Source of the DNA: Stomoxys calcitrans
Lineage: Eukaryota; Arthropoda; Insecta; Diptera; Muscidae
Length of the DNA: 64,000 bases
Assembly: GCF_963082655.1 (NCBI RefSeq)
Contig: NC_081553.1
Location: forward strand, 60,825,311 to 60,889,310
Direction: 5' to 3'
This document shows positions 22,660-34,582 of the stretch, piece by piece. A program made the translations under genes and the position numbers. Numbering within the stretch: the stretch's first letter is position 1; every line of letters begins with the position of its first letter. The notes below the pieces were generated by a model. The model made no database searches, was not told the DNA's origin, and worked only from the letters and a program-made list of their open reading frames with translations.

Positions 22660-23237
22660 TATTGATCCAGTACCCCATAAAGTATTTATATTCTTGATCG
22701 TCTCGAAATTCTGATTCAAACTAGCCATGTCCGTCCGACCGACTGTCCGTCTGTCGAAATCATGACAACGGTCGAACGCGAAATTTTGCACAGATATCTA
22801 ATATTGATGTAGGCCTTTGGGTATTGCAAATGGGCCATATCAGTTCAGATTTGGATATAGCTCCCATATGAACCAATCTCCCGATTTGACTTCTTGAACC
22901 CCTGGAAGCAGCAATTATTATCCGATTTGGCTGAAATTTTGCTTTATTTTAACTTCCAACAACTAAGCCAAGTACGGTCCAAATCGGTCTTTAACCTGAT
23001 ATAGCTCCCATGTAAACCGATCTCACGATTTGACTTCTTGAGCCCTTACAAGTAGCGATTTTTATCCGATTTGGCTGATATTTTGTACTTGGTGTTCTGT
23101 TATGACTCCCAACAACTGCGTCAAGTACGGTCCAATCCGGTCTGTAACTAAATATAGCTCCCATATTTTAGCAGAAACCATGGTGGTGGGTTCCCAAGAT
23201 TCGGCCCGACCGAACTTAGCACGCTTTTACTTGTTTT
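22660..23237 (-). mobile_element. family A element, inverted, short
   Basis: Tail first (accccataaagtatttatat, gatcgtctcgaaat, ccatgtccgtccg). About three inverted ~153-bp units follow (tatagctcccatatgaacca, atccgatttggctgaaattt). The head comes last (accatggtggtgggttccca, ggcccgaccgaacttagcac). Confidence 0.8.
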
Positions 23238-24205
23238 TGTATATTTTCCTTGAATTTTAAAAGAATTCAAAGTTTTGGTTAAATTCAATCACTTTACTAA
23301 CTCTCAAGAAAGTTTTCTCTTCGAGTACCATCCATGGTCGGTTCGTCTTTTTCTTCTTCTGTTTTGAATAAATATTGAGAGCAATGCATTGTAACAACTT
23401 CCTGAAATGCCAAAGGATAAAAACTTTTGCTTTGTAATGACATACACACGCACCCACACTCAAATACACCAATATACGCTTTTGCATACTTTGAAGCAAC
23501 AAACAATTCGCATATCGCTCTTCACATACACACACACACACATGACTATGCATCGATACTCACATCCTTTCATTTGAATATCAGGATGAATGAAAATGCA
23601 TTACAAAAAAGAGAAAGAAAAGGAGAGGAACAAACAGGATGTTAATTTTACAAGTATGGGAGATATAAGAAAAGCAGCTACAACAACAATTGCAACGGCT
23701 TCCAATACCAATACCAAGTGATGATCCTACAAGAAAGGACTTTTGCAACAACTCATTTTACAAAGCAATATATGAGTACAGATATTTGCCAGGAATAGCT
23801 ACCAGCAGTCCTGTTTTCTTTTTGAGAAATGAGATGTCTTAGTCCGTGCATATATACACACATACACATACGTGTTTGATGGTAGTATTGGAATGTTGAA
23901 CACTATGCAAAATGGACTCTGACCACTATGACCAGTCTTGAAGTGTGAATAAAACATAACGAATTGGTAATAAAGTAAAGTGTTTCTTGTAGCCAAAGAC
24001 GCTGAAGAAGTTCTAAGGGACACAAGTGACCTTTGTACGAACTCAAATGAGGACCAGCGAATGTTTTGGTAAAGAAATTGAATGGTAAAACATTTAAAAA
24101 ATTTTCTTACTTAACTACTATGAAGGGCATGCTAACTATGCCACACAGGTAGACGAATGAAAATCAGATAAAGAGAGACATAAGAATGCAACCAAGGCAC
24201 GAGAC
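23238..24205. other. noncoding stretch, nothing recognised
   Basis: It contains an (AC)n microsatellite near 23525-23542 and scattered low-complexity sequence. Overlapping short open frames on both strands have no recognisable motif. Confidence 0.5.
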
Positions 24206-25060
24206 AAAAACCAGTAAAAGCGTGCTAAATTCGTCAGGGCCGAATCTCGGCAACCCACCTACATGGATTCTGCTAAAATATGGGATCTACATCTTGTTAT
24301 AGACCGAATCGGACCGTTCTTAGCACAGATGTTCAGTGTCATAACAGAACACTGTGTACAAATTTTTTGCCAAATCGGATAAAAATGGCGGCTTCCAGGG
24401 GCTCAAGAAGTCAAATCAGAAGATCGATTTATATGGTTATATACCGATTTATATCAGGATATATAACGATTTAGATCGTATTCGTTACAGTTGTTGGAAG
24501 TCATAACAGAACACTATGTTCTGTTAAAAATTTCATAATTTCAGCCACATCGGATGAAAGTTGAGGCTTCAAGGGGTCAAGAAGTCAAATCGGGGGATTG
24601 TTAAGATGGGAGCTATATCAGGTTTTTCACCGATTGCCACAGTTGTTGAAAGTAACACTATGTGCAAAATTTCAGACAAATCGGATAAAAATTGTGGCTT
24701 CCAGAAGCTCAAGAAGTCAAATCGGGAGATCAGTTTATATGGGAGTAAAATAAGGTTATACACCGATTACAAACCGTACTTGGCAGAGTTGTAGCAAGTC
24801 ATAACAAAACATTATGTGCAAAATATCAGCCTAATCGGATGAAAATATTGCTTCTGGGGGTTCAAGAAGTCAAATCGGGAGATCGGTTTATCGGGAGTTA
24901 TATCAGGTTAAAGACCGATTTGGATCGTATTAGGAACAGTTGTTGGAAGTCATAACAGAACACCATATCCAAAATTTCAGCCAAATCGGACAATCATTGC
25001 GGCTTTTAAGGGCTCAAGAAGTCAAATCGGAAGATCGGTTTATATGGGAGCTATGGGTTT
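24206..25060 (+). mobile_element. family A element, tail replaced by mariner
   Basis: The head aaccagtaaaagcgtgctaa precedes units with tcaagaagtcaaatcgggag, ggtttatatgggagctatat and gttggaagtcataacagaac. The array stops abruptly at about 25060 where mariner transposase sequence begins, so the tail is lost. Confidence 0.78.
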
Positions 25061-25061
25061 A

Positions 25062-25829
25062 ATATGGGTACCGCATGTATTGAAGGAAATTCATTTAACA
25101 AACCGAATCAACGCTTGTGATATGCACCTTAAACGCAATGAATTCGATCCGATCGTTTTTAAAAAGAATCATAACTGGAGATGAAAAATGGATTGTTTAC
25201 AACAACGTTAGAAGAAAACGATCATGGTCCAAGCATGGTGAACCAGCTCAAACCACTTCAAAGGCTGATATCCACCAAAAGAAGGTTATGCTGTCTGTTT
25301 GGTAGGATTGGAAGGGTGTGGTATATTTTGAGCTGCTTCCAAGGAACCAAACGATTAATTCGGATGTTTACTGTCAACAATTGGACAAATTGAATACAGC
25401 CATCAAGGAGAAGCGACCAGAATTGGTCAATCGTAACGGTGTCATATTCCACCAGGACAACGCTAGACCGCACACATCTTTGGTCACTCGCCAAAAACTG
25501 AGTGAGCTTGGCTGGGAACTTTTGATGCATCCACCATATAGGCCTGACCTTGCACCATCAGACTACCATTTATTTCGATCTTTGCAGAACTCCTTAAATG
25601 GTAAAACTTTCGGCAATGATGAGGCTATAAAATCGCACTTGGTTCAGTTTTTTTGCAGATAAAGGCCAGAAGTTCTATGAGCGTGGAATACTAAATTTGC
25701 CAGGAAGATGGCAAAAGGTTATCGAACAAAATGGCAATTATATATTGGATTAAAGTTCATTCTAAGTTTTATTAAAAATGCATTTACTTTTTTTTAAAAA
25801 AATCCGCAATTACTTTTTGGGCAACCCAA
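25062..25829 (+). pseudogene. mariner (DD34D) transposase relic with intact right end
   Basis: Mariner transposase catalyses cut-and-paste transposition at TA sites. The reading gives INACDMHLKRN, then a frameshift near 25145, then RIITGDEKWIVYNN with the first catalytic Asp at codon 25180. HQDNARPHTS follows with the second Asp at 25456, and PDLAPSDYHLF with the third Asp at 25561. The spacing of the last two fits D34D, the mariner signature. A TAG stop at 25303 and a one-base insertion in the T run near 25645-25652 break the frame. The N-terminal DNA-binding domain and left terminal repeat are missing. The right end (25745-25829) is the MITE right half and ends gggcaacccaa followed by TA. 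A cecropia-like subfamily is inferred from the terminal repeat. Confidence 0.92.
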
Positions 25830-25904
25830 TACAACATACTGCTACAATAACAACAAAAACAACCTACATCAATATATACTAATCCTTCCCATGCCACTAT
25901 GGAC

Positions 25905-27892
25905 ACACACCTAAGCCTGTGATCGGCTTGTTGTGGGCTCTAAACACTATAAAGTAACCCCTAAACAGAAAATTTTAAGTTAGGCACTCTGAGCTTCTCA
26001 CAAAATCCTTAATTGTTTTCCATACCACTCCTCTAAGTTGGTTCATGTCTGATATCGTGTCCCCACCTACAGTTGTCTGTGTCTGTTAGCCGCGAAAGCA
26101 GTACAATGACATATGAAGTGCTCCAACGTCTCATCATCTTCCCCGCATGCCCTATCACATGCCGCACCGATTTAACATAAGCGCGCTCGCAGTTCTATGT
26201 GTCCCCTTCTGATACCAAAAGCTATACTGACCTCCTTCTTACTTCCTTTGAGTAAAAGTCTCGTCCTTAGCCTGTAATCGGCTTGTTTTGCGCTCTAAAA
26301 ACTATAAAAAACCTCTAAAAAGAAAATTTTTAGTTAGGAATTACGTGCTACTTACAAAATCCTTAATTGTTTTCAATACCACTCCCCTAAATTGGTTCAT
26401 GTCTGGTATTGTGTCTCCACCTAACAGCCGGTATCTGTTAGACGCTAAAACCGGGCAATGACAAAAGAAATGCTCCAACGTGTCATCATCTTCCCCGCTT
26501 GCTCTACACATGCTATAACTTGCCGCACCGATTTTACATAAGTGAGCTCGTAGTCCCATGTGTCCCGCTATGATACCAATAGCTTTACTGACTCACGATC
26601 TGGATCCCCCCATAGGCTATTCGCCATACTACCGACCGTTTCGCTGTTCCACAATGTTACGCATGCGTATTCGTCGCCCACTCCCTGAACTCTGACTGCG
26701 TCGACCCGACAGGCTTCGGGTTAACCAAGTTTATTGACGGCAGTCCTCTGGCCTTCATCGCCAAATCGTTTGCCCCTTCATTTCCGCCTACTCCGTTATG
26801 GTCCTGCACCCAAACGATGCGGATTTTACCATCCCCAGAGAAGGCTTTAATCTCCTTCTTACACTGCAAGACTGTTCGTGATCTTACCGTCCTGGTTGTT
26901 ATTGCCCTTATGGCAATTTTACTGTCGGTAAAGATGTTCAGACTCGACGTCCTCGCGTTAGCACTACACCTCTTCACTCATTCCCTAATCGCCCGGATCT
27001 CCGCCTGCAGGACCGTATTATGGTCAGACAGTCTAAAACAGATATTAGTCCCTGGGTTTTCAATGTAAACCCCCAGGCCACTCTGTCCTCTAGCTTTGAT
27101 CCATTCGTGTTAAATGATTTTCCAGATGGCAATACTAGGGTAACGTCAATCCAAAATTGTGCCCATGGCAGCAGTGCCTCACATCGACCTCAAGATTCAT
27201 CTCAGGTATCCGATCGGAAACCTCTTCCCTTTCTTCCAGGTTTCCTATCGTCTCCTCGATTATACCGCGATGGTATGAGCTGCTCTTCTCCTCAATCCAT
27301 TGTCCCAGCACCTTTAGTCTCATAGCCGCAGTGGTTACCTCACATTTAATCGATATGTCAATGGGTCGGATATCTAGAATAGTCCTCTAGTGGGCGTGGT
27401 CCTCATCGCTCCGCCTATGCCAAGAGAACGTGTTCTCTGAACCAGTTGTATGGTCCTTATGTAGCACTTTTTCTTCATAGCAGTCCATCAAACTATTGAG
27501 GCGTAAGTAAGTATTGGTCTAATCACGCTCCTGTATTCACTGATTCAGGGCCCATTTCGAGCCTACGGCCCGTCTACATAGTGCCCAACATCTGTGAGCC
27601 TTCTCAGTACGCTCCTGAATGTGACACCTCCAATTCAATTTCCTGTCAAAGATCACACCTAAATATTTGACCTTGTCGGATATCGAAATCGTCTTATTAA
27701 GGTGACGTGGTGCGTTAAATTGGCCCACCTTCGTCTTCCTCGTGAACAGGCATATTTCAGTCTTCTCTAGGTTAACATTGAGACCTCTGGGTCTAGCCCA
27801 ATCATATGCCATATGCAAGACCCTTTCGGCCCTACTGCATAGCTCGTTCGAATCCTTACCTCTTAGAAGTATTATAAAATCGTCTGCGTAGC
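25905..27892 (-). pseudogene. Jockey-type LINE ORF2 (RT end, RNase H, C-terminus), 5'-truncated
   Basis: The minus strand opens with the RT catalytic motif YADDFIILLRG (YADD codons at 27879-27890), then LNVNLEKTEICLFTRKT and VKYLGVIFDRKLNW, normal RT thumb wording. RNase H follows (FTDSKIAIRAI, KIRIVWVQDHNGVGGNEGANDLA at about 26940-26750), then a C-terminus GLRAHLCKIGAASYSMCRA..EDDDTLEHFFCHCP near 26560-26460 with the Cys/His pattern of Jockey-clade tails. The last ~360 bp are duplicated (gccgcaccga at 26161 and tgccgcaccg at 26521). Frames shift several times. The 5' cut, exactly before YADD, meets a family A array. The plus-strand fragment at 16530-17560 is the same family. Confidence 0.88.
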
Positions 27893-29072
27893 AGGTCCAA
27901 ATCGGTCTATAATCTAATATAGCTCCCATATAAACCGATGTTCTGATTTGATTTCTTGAGCCCTTACAAGACACAATTTTTGTCCGATTTGGCTGAAATT
28001 TTGCATGCGGTGTTCTGTTATGATTTCCAACAACTGTGATATGTGCGGTCCGAATCGGTCTATAAGCTGATATAGCTCCCATATTAACTGATCTCTCGAT
28101 GAGTCACTAGAGGGCGCAATTCTTATCCGATTTGTCTGAAATTTTGTATGAGGTATTTTGTTACGATTTCCAACAATTGTGCTAAGTATGTTTGAAATCG
28201 GTCCTTAACCTGATACAGCTGTCATATAAACCGATCTGGGGTCTTGATTACTTGAGCCTCTAGAGGGCGCAATTATTCTCCGATTTGGCTGAAATTTTGC
28301 TTGAGTTGTTTCGTTATGGCTTCCAAAAATTGTGCTAAGTATGGTTGAAATCGGTTCATATCCTGATAGAGCTGTCATATAAACCCCTTCTTAGGTCTCA
28401 ACTTCTTGAGCCTCTAGAGGGCGCTGTGCTAAGTGTGGTTGGAATCGGTCCATAACCTGATATAGCTGTCATATAAACCGATCTAGGGTCTTGATTTGTT
28501 GAGCCTCTAGAGGGCGCAGTCGGTTTATATGATACAGCTGTCATATAAACCGATCTGGGGTCTTGATTTGTTGAGCCTCTAGAGGGCGCAATCGGTTTAT
28601 ATGATACAGCTGTCATACAAACCGATCCAGGGCGCAATTCTTATCCGATTTGGCTAAAATTTTGCGTGAAGTGTTTTGTTTTAACTTCCAACAACTGTGT
28701 CAAGTATGATCTAATTCAGTCCATATCATGATATAGCCGCCATATAAACCGATCTCCCGATTAGACTCCTTGGGGTTCTTATCCAATCTGGTTGAAATTT
28801 TGCATATGTCATTTTGGTATGACTTCCAACAACTGTTCCAAGTATGGTTTAAATCGGGATATAAACTGATATAGCTGCCATATAGACAAATCTCCCAGTT
28901 TGACTTCTTGAGCCTCTGGAGGGCTCAATTATTACTCGAATTGCCTGAAATTTTGAAAGTGACGTTTTTCAATGACTGGTATTTTTCTATTTGAAAAAGT
29001 CATTCAAAGAACTTGACAAATGCCATCCATGGAGTAGGGTTAATAAGATTCGGCCCCGCCGAACTTGACAAT
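27893..29072 (-). mobile_element. family A element, inverted, tail missing
   Basis: Inverted ~153-bp units (gatatagctcccatattaac, tcttatccgatttggctaaa, gagcctctagagggcgcaat) run up to the head at about 29010-29072 (tgccatccatggagtagggt, gattcggccccgccgaactt). The interval 28430-28630 contains a shorter, partly deleted unit repeated about three times. Confidence 0.8.
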
Positions 29073-29216
29073 TTCATTCTGGAACTTGGCACTTTCATTC
29101 TGGTTTGGAAAATTTCCCATTTCAAGGCTCGAATTTCATGATTAACACACTCCGGTGTAGTTACGATTTAAGACTGGAAGTAAATAGGGAACGATTAGGG
29201 ACTTTTTGCGTAGCAT

Positions 29217-29545
29217 GGTAGTACTGGCATAGTTTTTTTTCGAGATAACTTCTCGGTATTGAAAGCGTACAAGAATCCGATTTCTAGCTTAGGTGTATAT
29301 GCATTGTAATATGAGCGGATTAAAATCCGAACCCTCTTTTCAGCCTTAACTAACCTTACGACAAAGTCGTTGGTTTCAGTCATTGCCGGTACGGGCATAG
29401 ATTTTTTCGAGGTAACTTCTCGGTATTGACAGCGTACAACAATTCGATTTCTAGTAAGGCTAGAGTGGTATGAAAGGATTAAAGTCCGAATTCTCTTTTC
29501 AGCCTTAACTAACCTTAAGACAATGTCGTTGGTTTCAATCATTGC
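29217..29545. repeat. ~165-bp direct duplication
   Basis: Both halves carry ttcgaggtaacttctcggta-like sequence, then cgtacaa.aatycgatttcta, and end in ttttcagccttaactaacct and cgttggtttca.tcattgcc. No known family was recognised. Confidence 0.8.
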
Positions 29546-30725
29546 CAAATTTATTACTGGGTAATAGATCACAAGACACAGAACTAGAGAAAACTCTTAA
29601 GGCCTTAAGCAAAATTGCATTTGAGGTCTACAAAGAAGAAGAGAAAACATTTTCTCAAAGAGTGAGTGAAGACGATGAAAGATTTCATCAAAGAAATTTA
29701 ATTAAGAACTTGTTAAACGGAAACACTTTTCTTTAGAAGGCTTTCAAATGACCATATGCACACATGTAAGTGCATATACATATTTGTAGATATTACTCAA
29801 AAAGAGGCCCACACCCTCTGCCATGTCCTGTGGCGAGCATATAACAATGCTCATATGTAAATAATGACCATTTGGTCAAAAGTTGTAATTTCAGTTGTTA
29901 TTGTTATTGTTGGTGTTGCGGATGGTTTTTGATTCCATTCCATTTCTTGGGGACTATTCCTATTCACTTTATTATTATGACTTGAGGATATTTAAATGTC
30001 AAAGTAATAACATTTTATTTGATTATTACCCGAGGGAAAAAGCAGAGAATAAAGAAACCACAGCTTTGCTTTTTAATAATGGCCCAAAAATGTGACATCA
30101 CCGTCTTCGTTACCGCTGCCAACAGCATCATCATCAACATTATTGTTTGCAATTTTCTTTTGCTGCAATTTTAATTGAATTTTATGACCTCAAATTTTGT
30201 TTTGGATCTAAAACAGCTGTTTTTCATTTGTCAAAAAAAGATTTTCGAATACCCTGAAAAATTTCGAAATCATACAACATAATTGAATTAAAATTCTCTT
30301 AAGGACGCCATTCATCCATCCATTGCCAAAAAAAAAACCTTTGATAAGCGTTCTCTAATAATAATCAGCCATAACAATAATAACAACATCTTAGCAATGT
30401 TGACTCTATGTTGTCCTTTCTGTTGTCCATAAAGGACATGTGTTGTTTGGCACTTTGGTTTTTGGTAAGAGGTTAAGGGAAGGCTGCTCTATGGATTATC
30501 GTACGTTTGATGGAATAGAAAGCACATGATGAAAATTACTATTGGTGAACGGCAACGAAGGAGGAAAAAAAAAACGTGTCCCATCAAAATGAATTTGATT
30601 AAAATCTTCCAAAAAAGAGATTGAACAATTCAAACAAATGTATCGAATGTCCATACAGTTGGTTTTTTTTTTTTGCATGGACAACCCTTTATGATTATCG
30701 CAGTTGCACTGTGGTTTTCATAAAA
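29546..30725. other. noncoding stretch, nothing recognised
   Basis: AT-rich sequence with poly-A/T tracts. A 64-codon open frame at 29542-29736 (rich in Lys/Glu, with EVYKEEEKTFSQRVSEDD) has no recognisable domain and could be chance or an exon remnant. Confidence 0.45.
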
Positions 30726-33700
30726 CAAAAAACCAGTAAAAATATGCTAAAATTGGTCTAGCCGAATTTTATATACCATCCGCCATGATTCGAAGAATTT
30801 TAAATGGACCTACGTGCTCAAAATTCTCAATATTCTTAAAAAAATAGGGAAAAAATTGCAATCGTCAAAATTAGGTGAAAAATGTATACCTTATGCCCCA
30901 TAGCAGCTATATCGGAATATGTTTCGATGTGGAGCAAATACTTATAAGTACAAGTCATTGCTCAATAGTGTATAACAATCTATTGATCTTTTTAGTAACT
31001 ATATCTAAAAATAAACAGATCTGAACCATATACGACAGGGATGTCGAAAAGCCTAACATAAGTCACTGTGTCAAATTTCAGTTAAATCGGATTATAAATG
31101 CGCCTTTTTTGGGGCCAAGACTTTTAATCGAGATATCGGTCTATATGGCAGCTATATGTAAATCTTTATCAATCTAGACCCAATTGCAGAAATATATGGA
31201 GGGGCTTAACTTAATTAATTCGGCAATATCGGACAATAAATGCGCCTTTTTTGGGCCCAAAGCCTTAAATCGAGGAATCGGCCTATATGGCAGCTATATC
31301 CAAATCTGGACAGATCTGGACCAAATTGAAGAAGAATGTCGAAGGGCTTAACACAACTTACTGTCCAAAATTTCGGCAACATCGGACAATAAATGCGCCT
31401 TTTATGGGCCCAAAACCTTAAATCGATAGATCGGTCTATATGGCAGCTATATCCAAATCTGGACAGATCTGGACCAAATTGAAGAATAATGTCGAAGGGC
31501 TTTACACAACTCACTGTCCCAAAATTTCAGCAAAATCGGACAATAAATGCGCCTTTTATGGGCGCAAAACCTTAAATCGAGTGATCGGTCTATATGGCAG
31601 CTATATCCAAATTTGAACCGATCTCTGCCATATTGCAGAAGTATGCCGAAAAACCTAACAAAACTCACTGTCCCAAATTTCAGCAAAATCGGACAGTAAA
31701 TGCGCCTTTTATGGGCCCAAAACCTTGAATCGCGAGATCGGTTATGTGGCAGGTATATCAAAATCTGAACAGATTTGGGCCAAATTGCAGAAAAATGTAG
31801 AAGAGGGTAATACAACACACTATCCATAATTTCAGCAAAATCGGGTAGTAAATATGGCTTTTATGGGCCTAGGACCCTGAATCGGCGGATCGGTCTATAT
31901 GGGGGCTATATCCAAATCTGAACCGATCTGAGCCAAATTGAAGAAGGATATCGAAGGTCCTAACACAACTCACTGTCCCAAATTTCTGCTAACTCGGACA
32001 ATAAAGGCGCCTTTTACAGCCCCACGGCCTTAAGTCAATAGATCGGTCTATATGGCAGCTATAGCCAAATCTGGACCGATCTGAGTCATATTGCAGAAGT
32101 ATATCGAGGGGCTTGACTTAACTCACTGCCCTAAATTTCAGCTAAATCGGACAAAAATGCGCCTTCTATGGGCGCAAGACCCCAAATCGAGAGATCGGTC
32201 TATATGTCAGCAATATCTAAATCTGGACCAATTTGGGCCAAGTTGCAGAAAAATCTTGAAGAGCTTTATACAACTCAATGTCTCAAATTTCGGCGAAATC
32301 GGACATTAATTGCGCCTTTTATGCGCCCAAAACCTTAAATCGAGAAATCGGTCTTTATGGCAGCTATATCCAAATCTGGTCAGATTTGGACCAAGTTACA
32401 GAAAAATGTCGAAGGGCCTAACAGAACTCAATGTCCCAAATTTTAGCAAAATCGGGTGATAAATGTGGCTTTTATGGGTCCAAAACCTTAAATCGAGTGA
32501 TCGGTGTATATGACAGCTATATCCGAATCTGGACCGATCTTAGCCAAATTGAAGAATAATGTCGAAGGGCCTAGCACAACTAACTGTCCCAAATTTTTGC
32601 AAAATCGGACAATAAATGCGCCTTTTATGGGCGCAAGACCTTAAATCGAGAGATCGGTCTATATGGCAACTATATCCAAATCTGAACCGATCCGTACTAT
32701 ATTGCAGAAGTATGCCGAAAAGCCTAACAAAACTCACTGTACCAAATTTCAGCAAAATCGGATGATAAAAACGCCTTTTATGGGCCCAAAACCTTGAATC
32801 GAGAGATCGGCCATATGGCAGCTATATCCAAATCGGGACAGATCTGGACCAAATTGAATAAGAATATCGAAGGGCCGAACACAACTCGTTGTCCCAAATT
32901 TCGGCAACATCGGACAATAAATGCGCCTTTTATGGGCGCAAGACTTTAAATCGAGAGATCGGTCTATATGACAGCTATAGCCAAATCTGGACCGATCTGA
33001 CCCAAATTGAAGAAGAATGTCGAAGGGCTTAACACAATTTACTGTCTCAAATTTCGGCGACATCGGATATTAAATGCGCCTTCTATGGGTCCAAACCCTT
33101 AAATCGAGTGATCGGTGTATATGGCAGCTATATCCGAATCTTTACCGATCTGAGCCAAATTTAAGAATAATGTCGAAGGGCCTAACAGAACTCAAAGTCC
33201 CAAATTTCAGCAAAATCGGATGATAAATGTGGCTTTTATGGGACTAAGACCCAAAATCGGCGGATCGGTCTATATGACAGCTATAGCCAAATCTGGACCG
33301 ATCTGGGCCAAATTGAAGAGGGATGTCGAGTGGCCTAATATAACTCACTGTCTCAAATTTTAGCAAAATCGGACAATAAATGCACCTTTTATGGGCCCAA
33401 AACCTTATATCGAGAGATCGGTCTATATGGCAGCTATATCCAAATCTGGACCGATCTGAGCCAAATTGAAGAAGAATGTCGAAGGGCCTAACACAACTCA
33501 ACGTCCCAAATTTCAGCAAAATTTGACAATAAATGCGCCTTTCATGGGCGCAAGACCTTAAATCGAGAGATCGGTCTATATGACAGCTATATCCAAATCT
33601 GAACCGATCTGGGCCAAATTAAAGAAAGATGTCGAGTGGCCAAACATAACACACTGTCCTTAATTTCAGCAAAATCGGGTAGCAAATGTGGTTTTTATGG

Positions 33701-34015
33701 ACTTAAGACCCTAAATCAGCGGATCGGTCTATATGACAGTTATGGTCAAATCTGAACCGATCTGGGCCAAATTAAAGAAGGATGTCGAGTGGCCTAACAC
33801 AACTCACTGTACCAAATTTCAGCAAAATCGGATAGAAAATGTGGCTTTATGGGCCTAAGACCCTAAATCGGCAGACCGATCTATACGACAGCTATATCCA
33901 AATCTGAACCGATCTGGCCCAAATTGAAGAAGGAGGTCGAAAGAACCTAACACAACTCAGTGTCCAAAATTTTAACAAACTCGGACATTAAATGCGCTTT
34001 TTATGGGCTTTTTAT
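30726..34015 (+). mobile_element. family B element with ~21-unit tandem array
   Basis: The head accagtaaaaatatgctaaa and gccgaattttatataccatc precede about 3 kb of ~153-bp units. The phrase tgcgccttttttgggcccaa starts at 31241, with tgcgcc repeating at 31394, 31548 and 31701. Each unit includes aaatcgagagatcggtctat, ggcagctatatccaaatctg and cctaacacaactcactgtcc. The array fades at about 34015 and no clean tail is visible. The short open frames on the minus strand (repeats of FDILLQFG and RFGYSCHIDRS) only mirror the unit. Confidence 0.9.
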
Positions 34016-34266
34016 GAGGTAAAAAAACATAATCCCATTTAGGGCATGTGGGCTTTGAAATTCGAGAACTCGAAGGGTTCTTCCAATTTTTATGCCCTCC
34101 ACTATAGGAATTAGTATCAGAAAATCCCAAAGCAGATGCGTGTTTACGAGTGGAACGCTGGGGGGAACGCACACCTGACTGCCTCACTGTTTCGATATTT
34201 TCCGGAGTTCTGATGGCCCGTTGAAGTTCTTTTCTGGACCTCCACCATACAATGGTCGTAAGGAAG

Positions 34267-34582
34267 GTAACCGTAGCGCAAAGGTAAACATTTCCGTCTA
34301 TGACGCTTATCGCCTGGGTTCGAATCCTGTCGAGAACATGAGAAAAAAATTATCAACGGTGGTTTTCCTTTCCTAATGCTGGAGACATTTGTGAGGTACT
34401 GTACCATTTGGTGTGGTAGCCATGTAAATACTTCTAACCTAAGAGGTGTCGTACTGTGGCACTCCATTCGGACTCGGCTATAAAAATGAGTCTCCTTATT
34501 GAGCTTAAACTTGAATCGGACAGCATTCATTGCTATTTGGGAAGTTTGCCCTTGCTCCTTAGTGGAATGTGCAAATTTGTAT
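34267..34582 (+). mobile_element. tRNA-derived SINE, diverged full-length copy
   Basis: The A box reads tagcgcaaaggtaaacattt and the B box gggttcgaatcc. The body words gaggtactgtaccat, aagaggtgtcgtactg and cattcggactcggctataaa are present, and the 3' end reads tccttagtggaatgtgcaaa. Substitutions are more frequent than in the copy at 4972. Confidence 0.87.

Noticed and set aside
29542..29736. 64-codon frame rich in Lys/Glu as a possible exon
   Set aside because: No recognisable domain, no convincing splice context, and it starts at the end of a direct duplication. Left as unassigned.
31215..33519. Minus-strand frames with RFGYSCHIDRSLDLR repeats
   Set aside because: Unit translations of the family B array. 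The frames break at every few units and no start or domain is present.
30726..34015. CRISPR-like array
   Set aside because: The ~153-bp units are contiguous with no unique spacers, and the context is eukaryotic transposon DNA.
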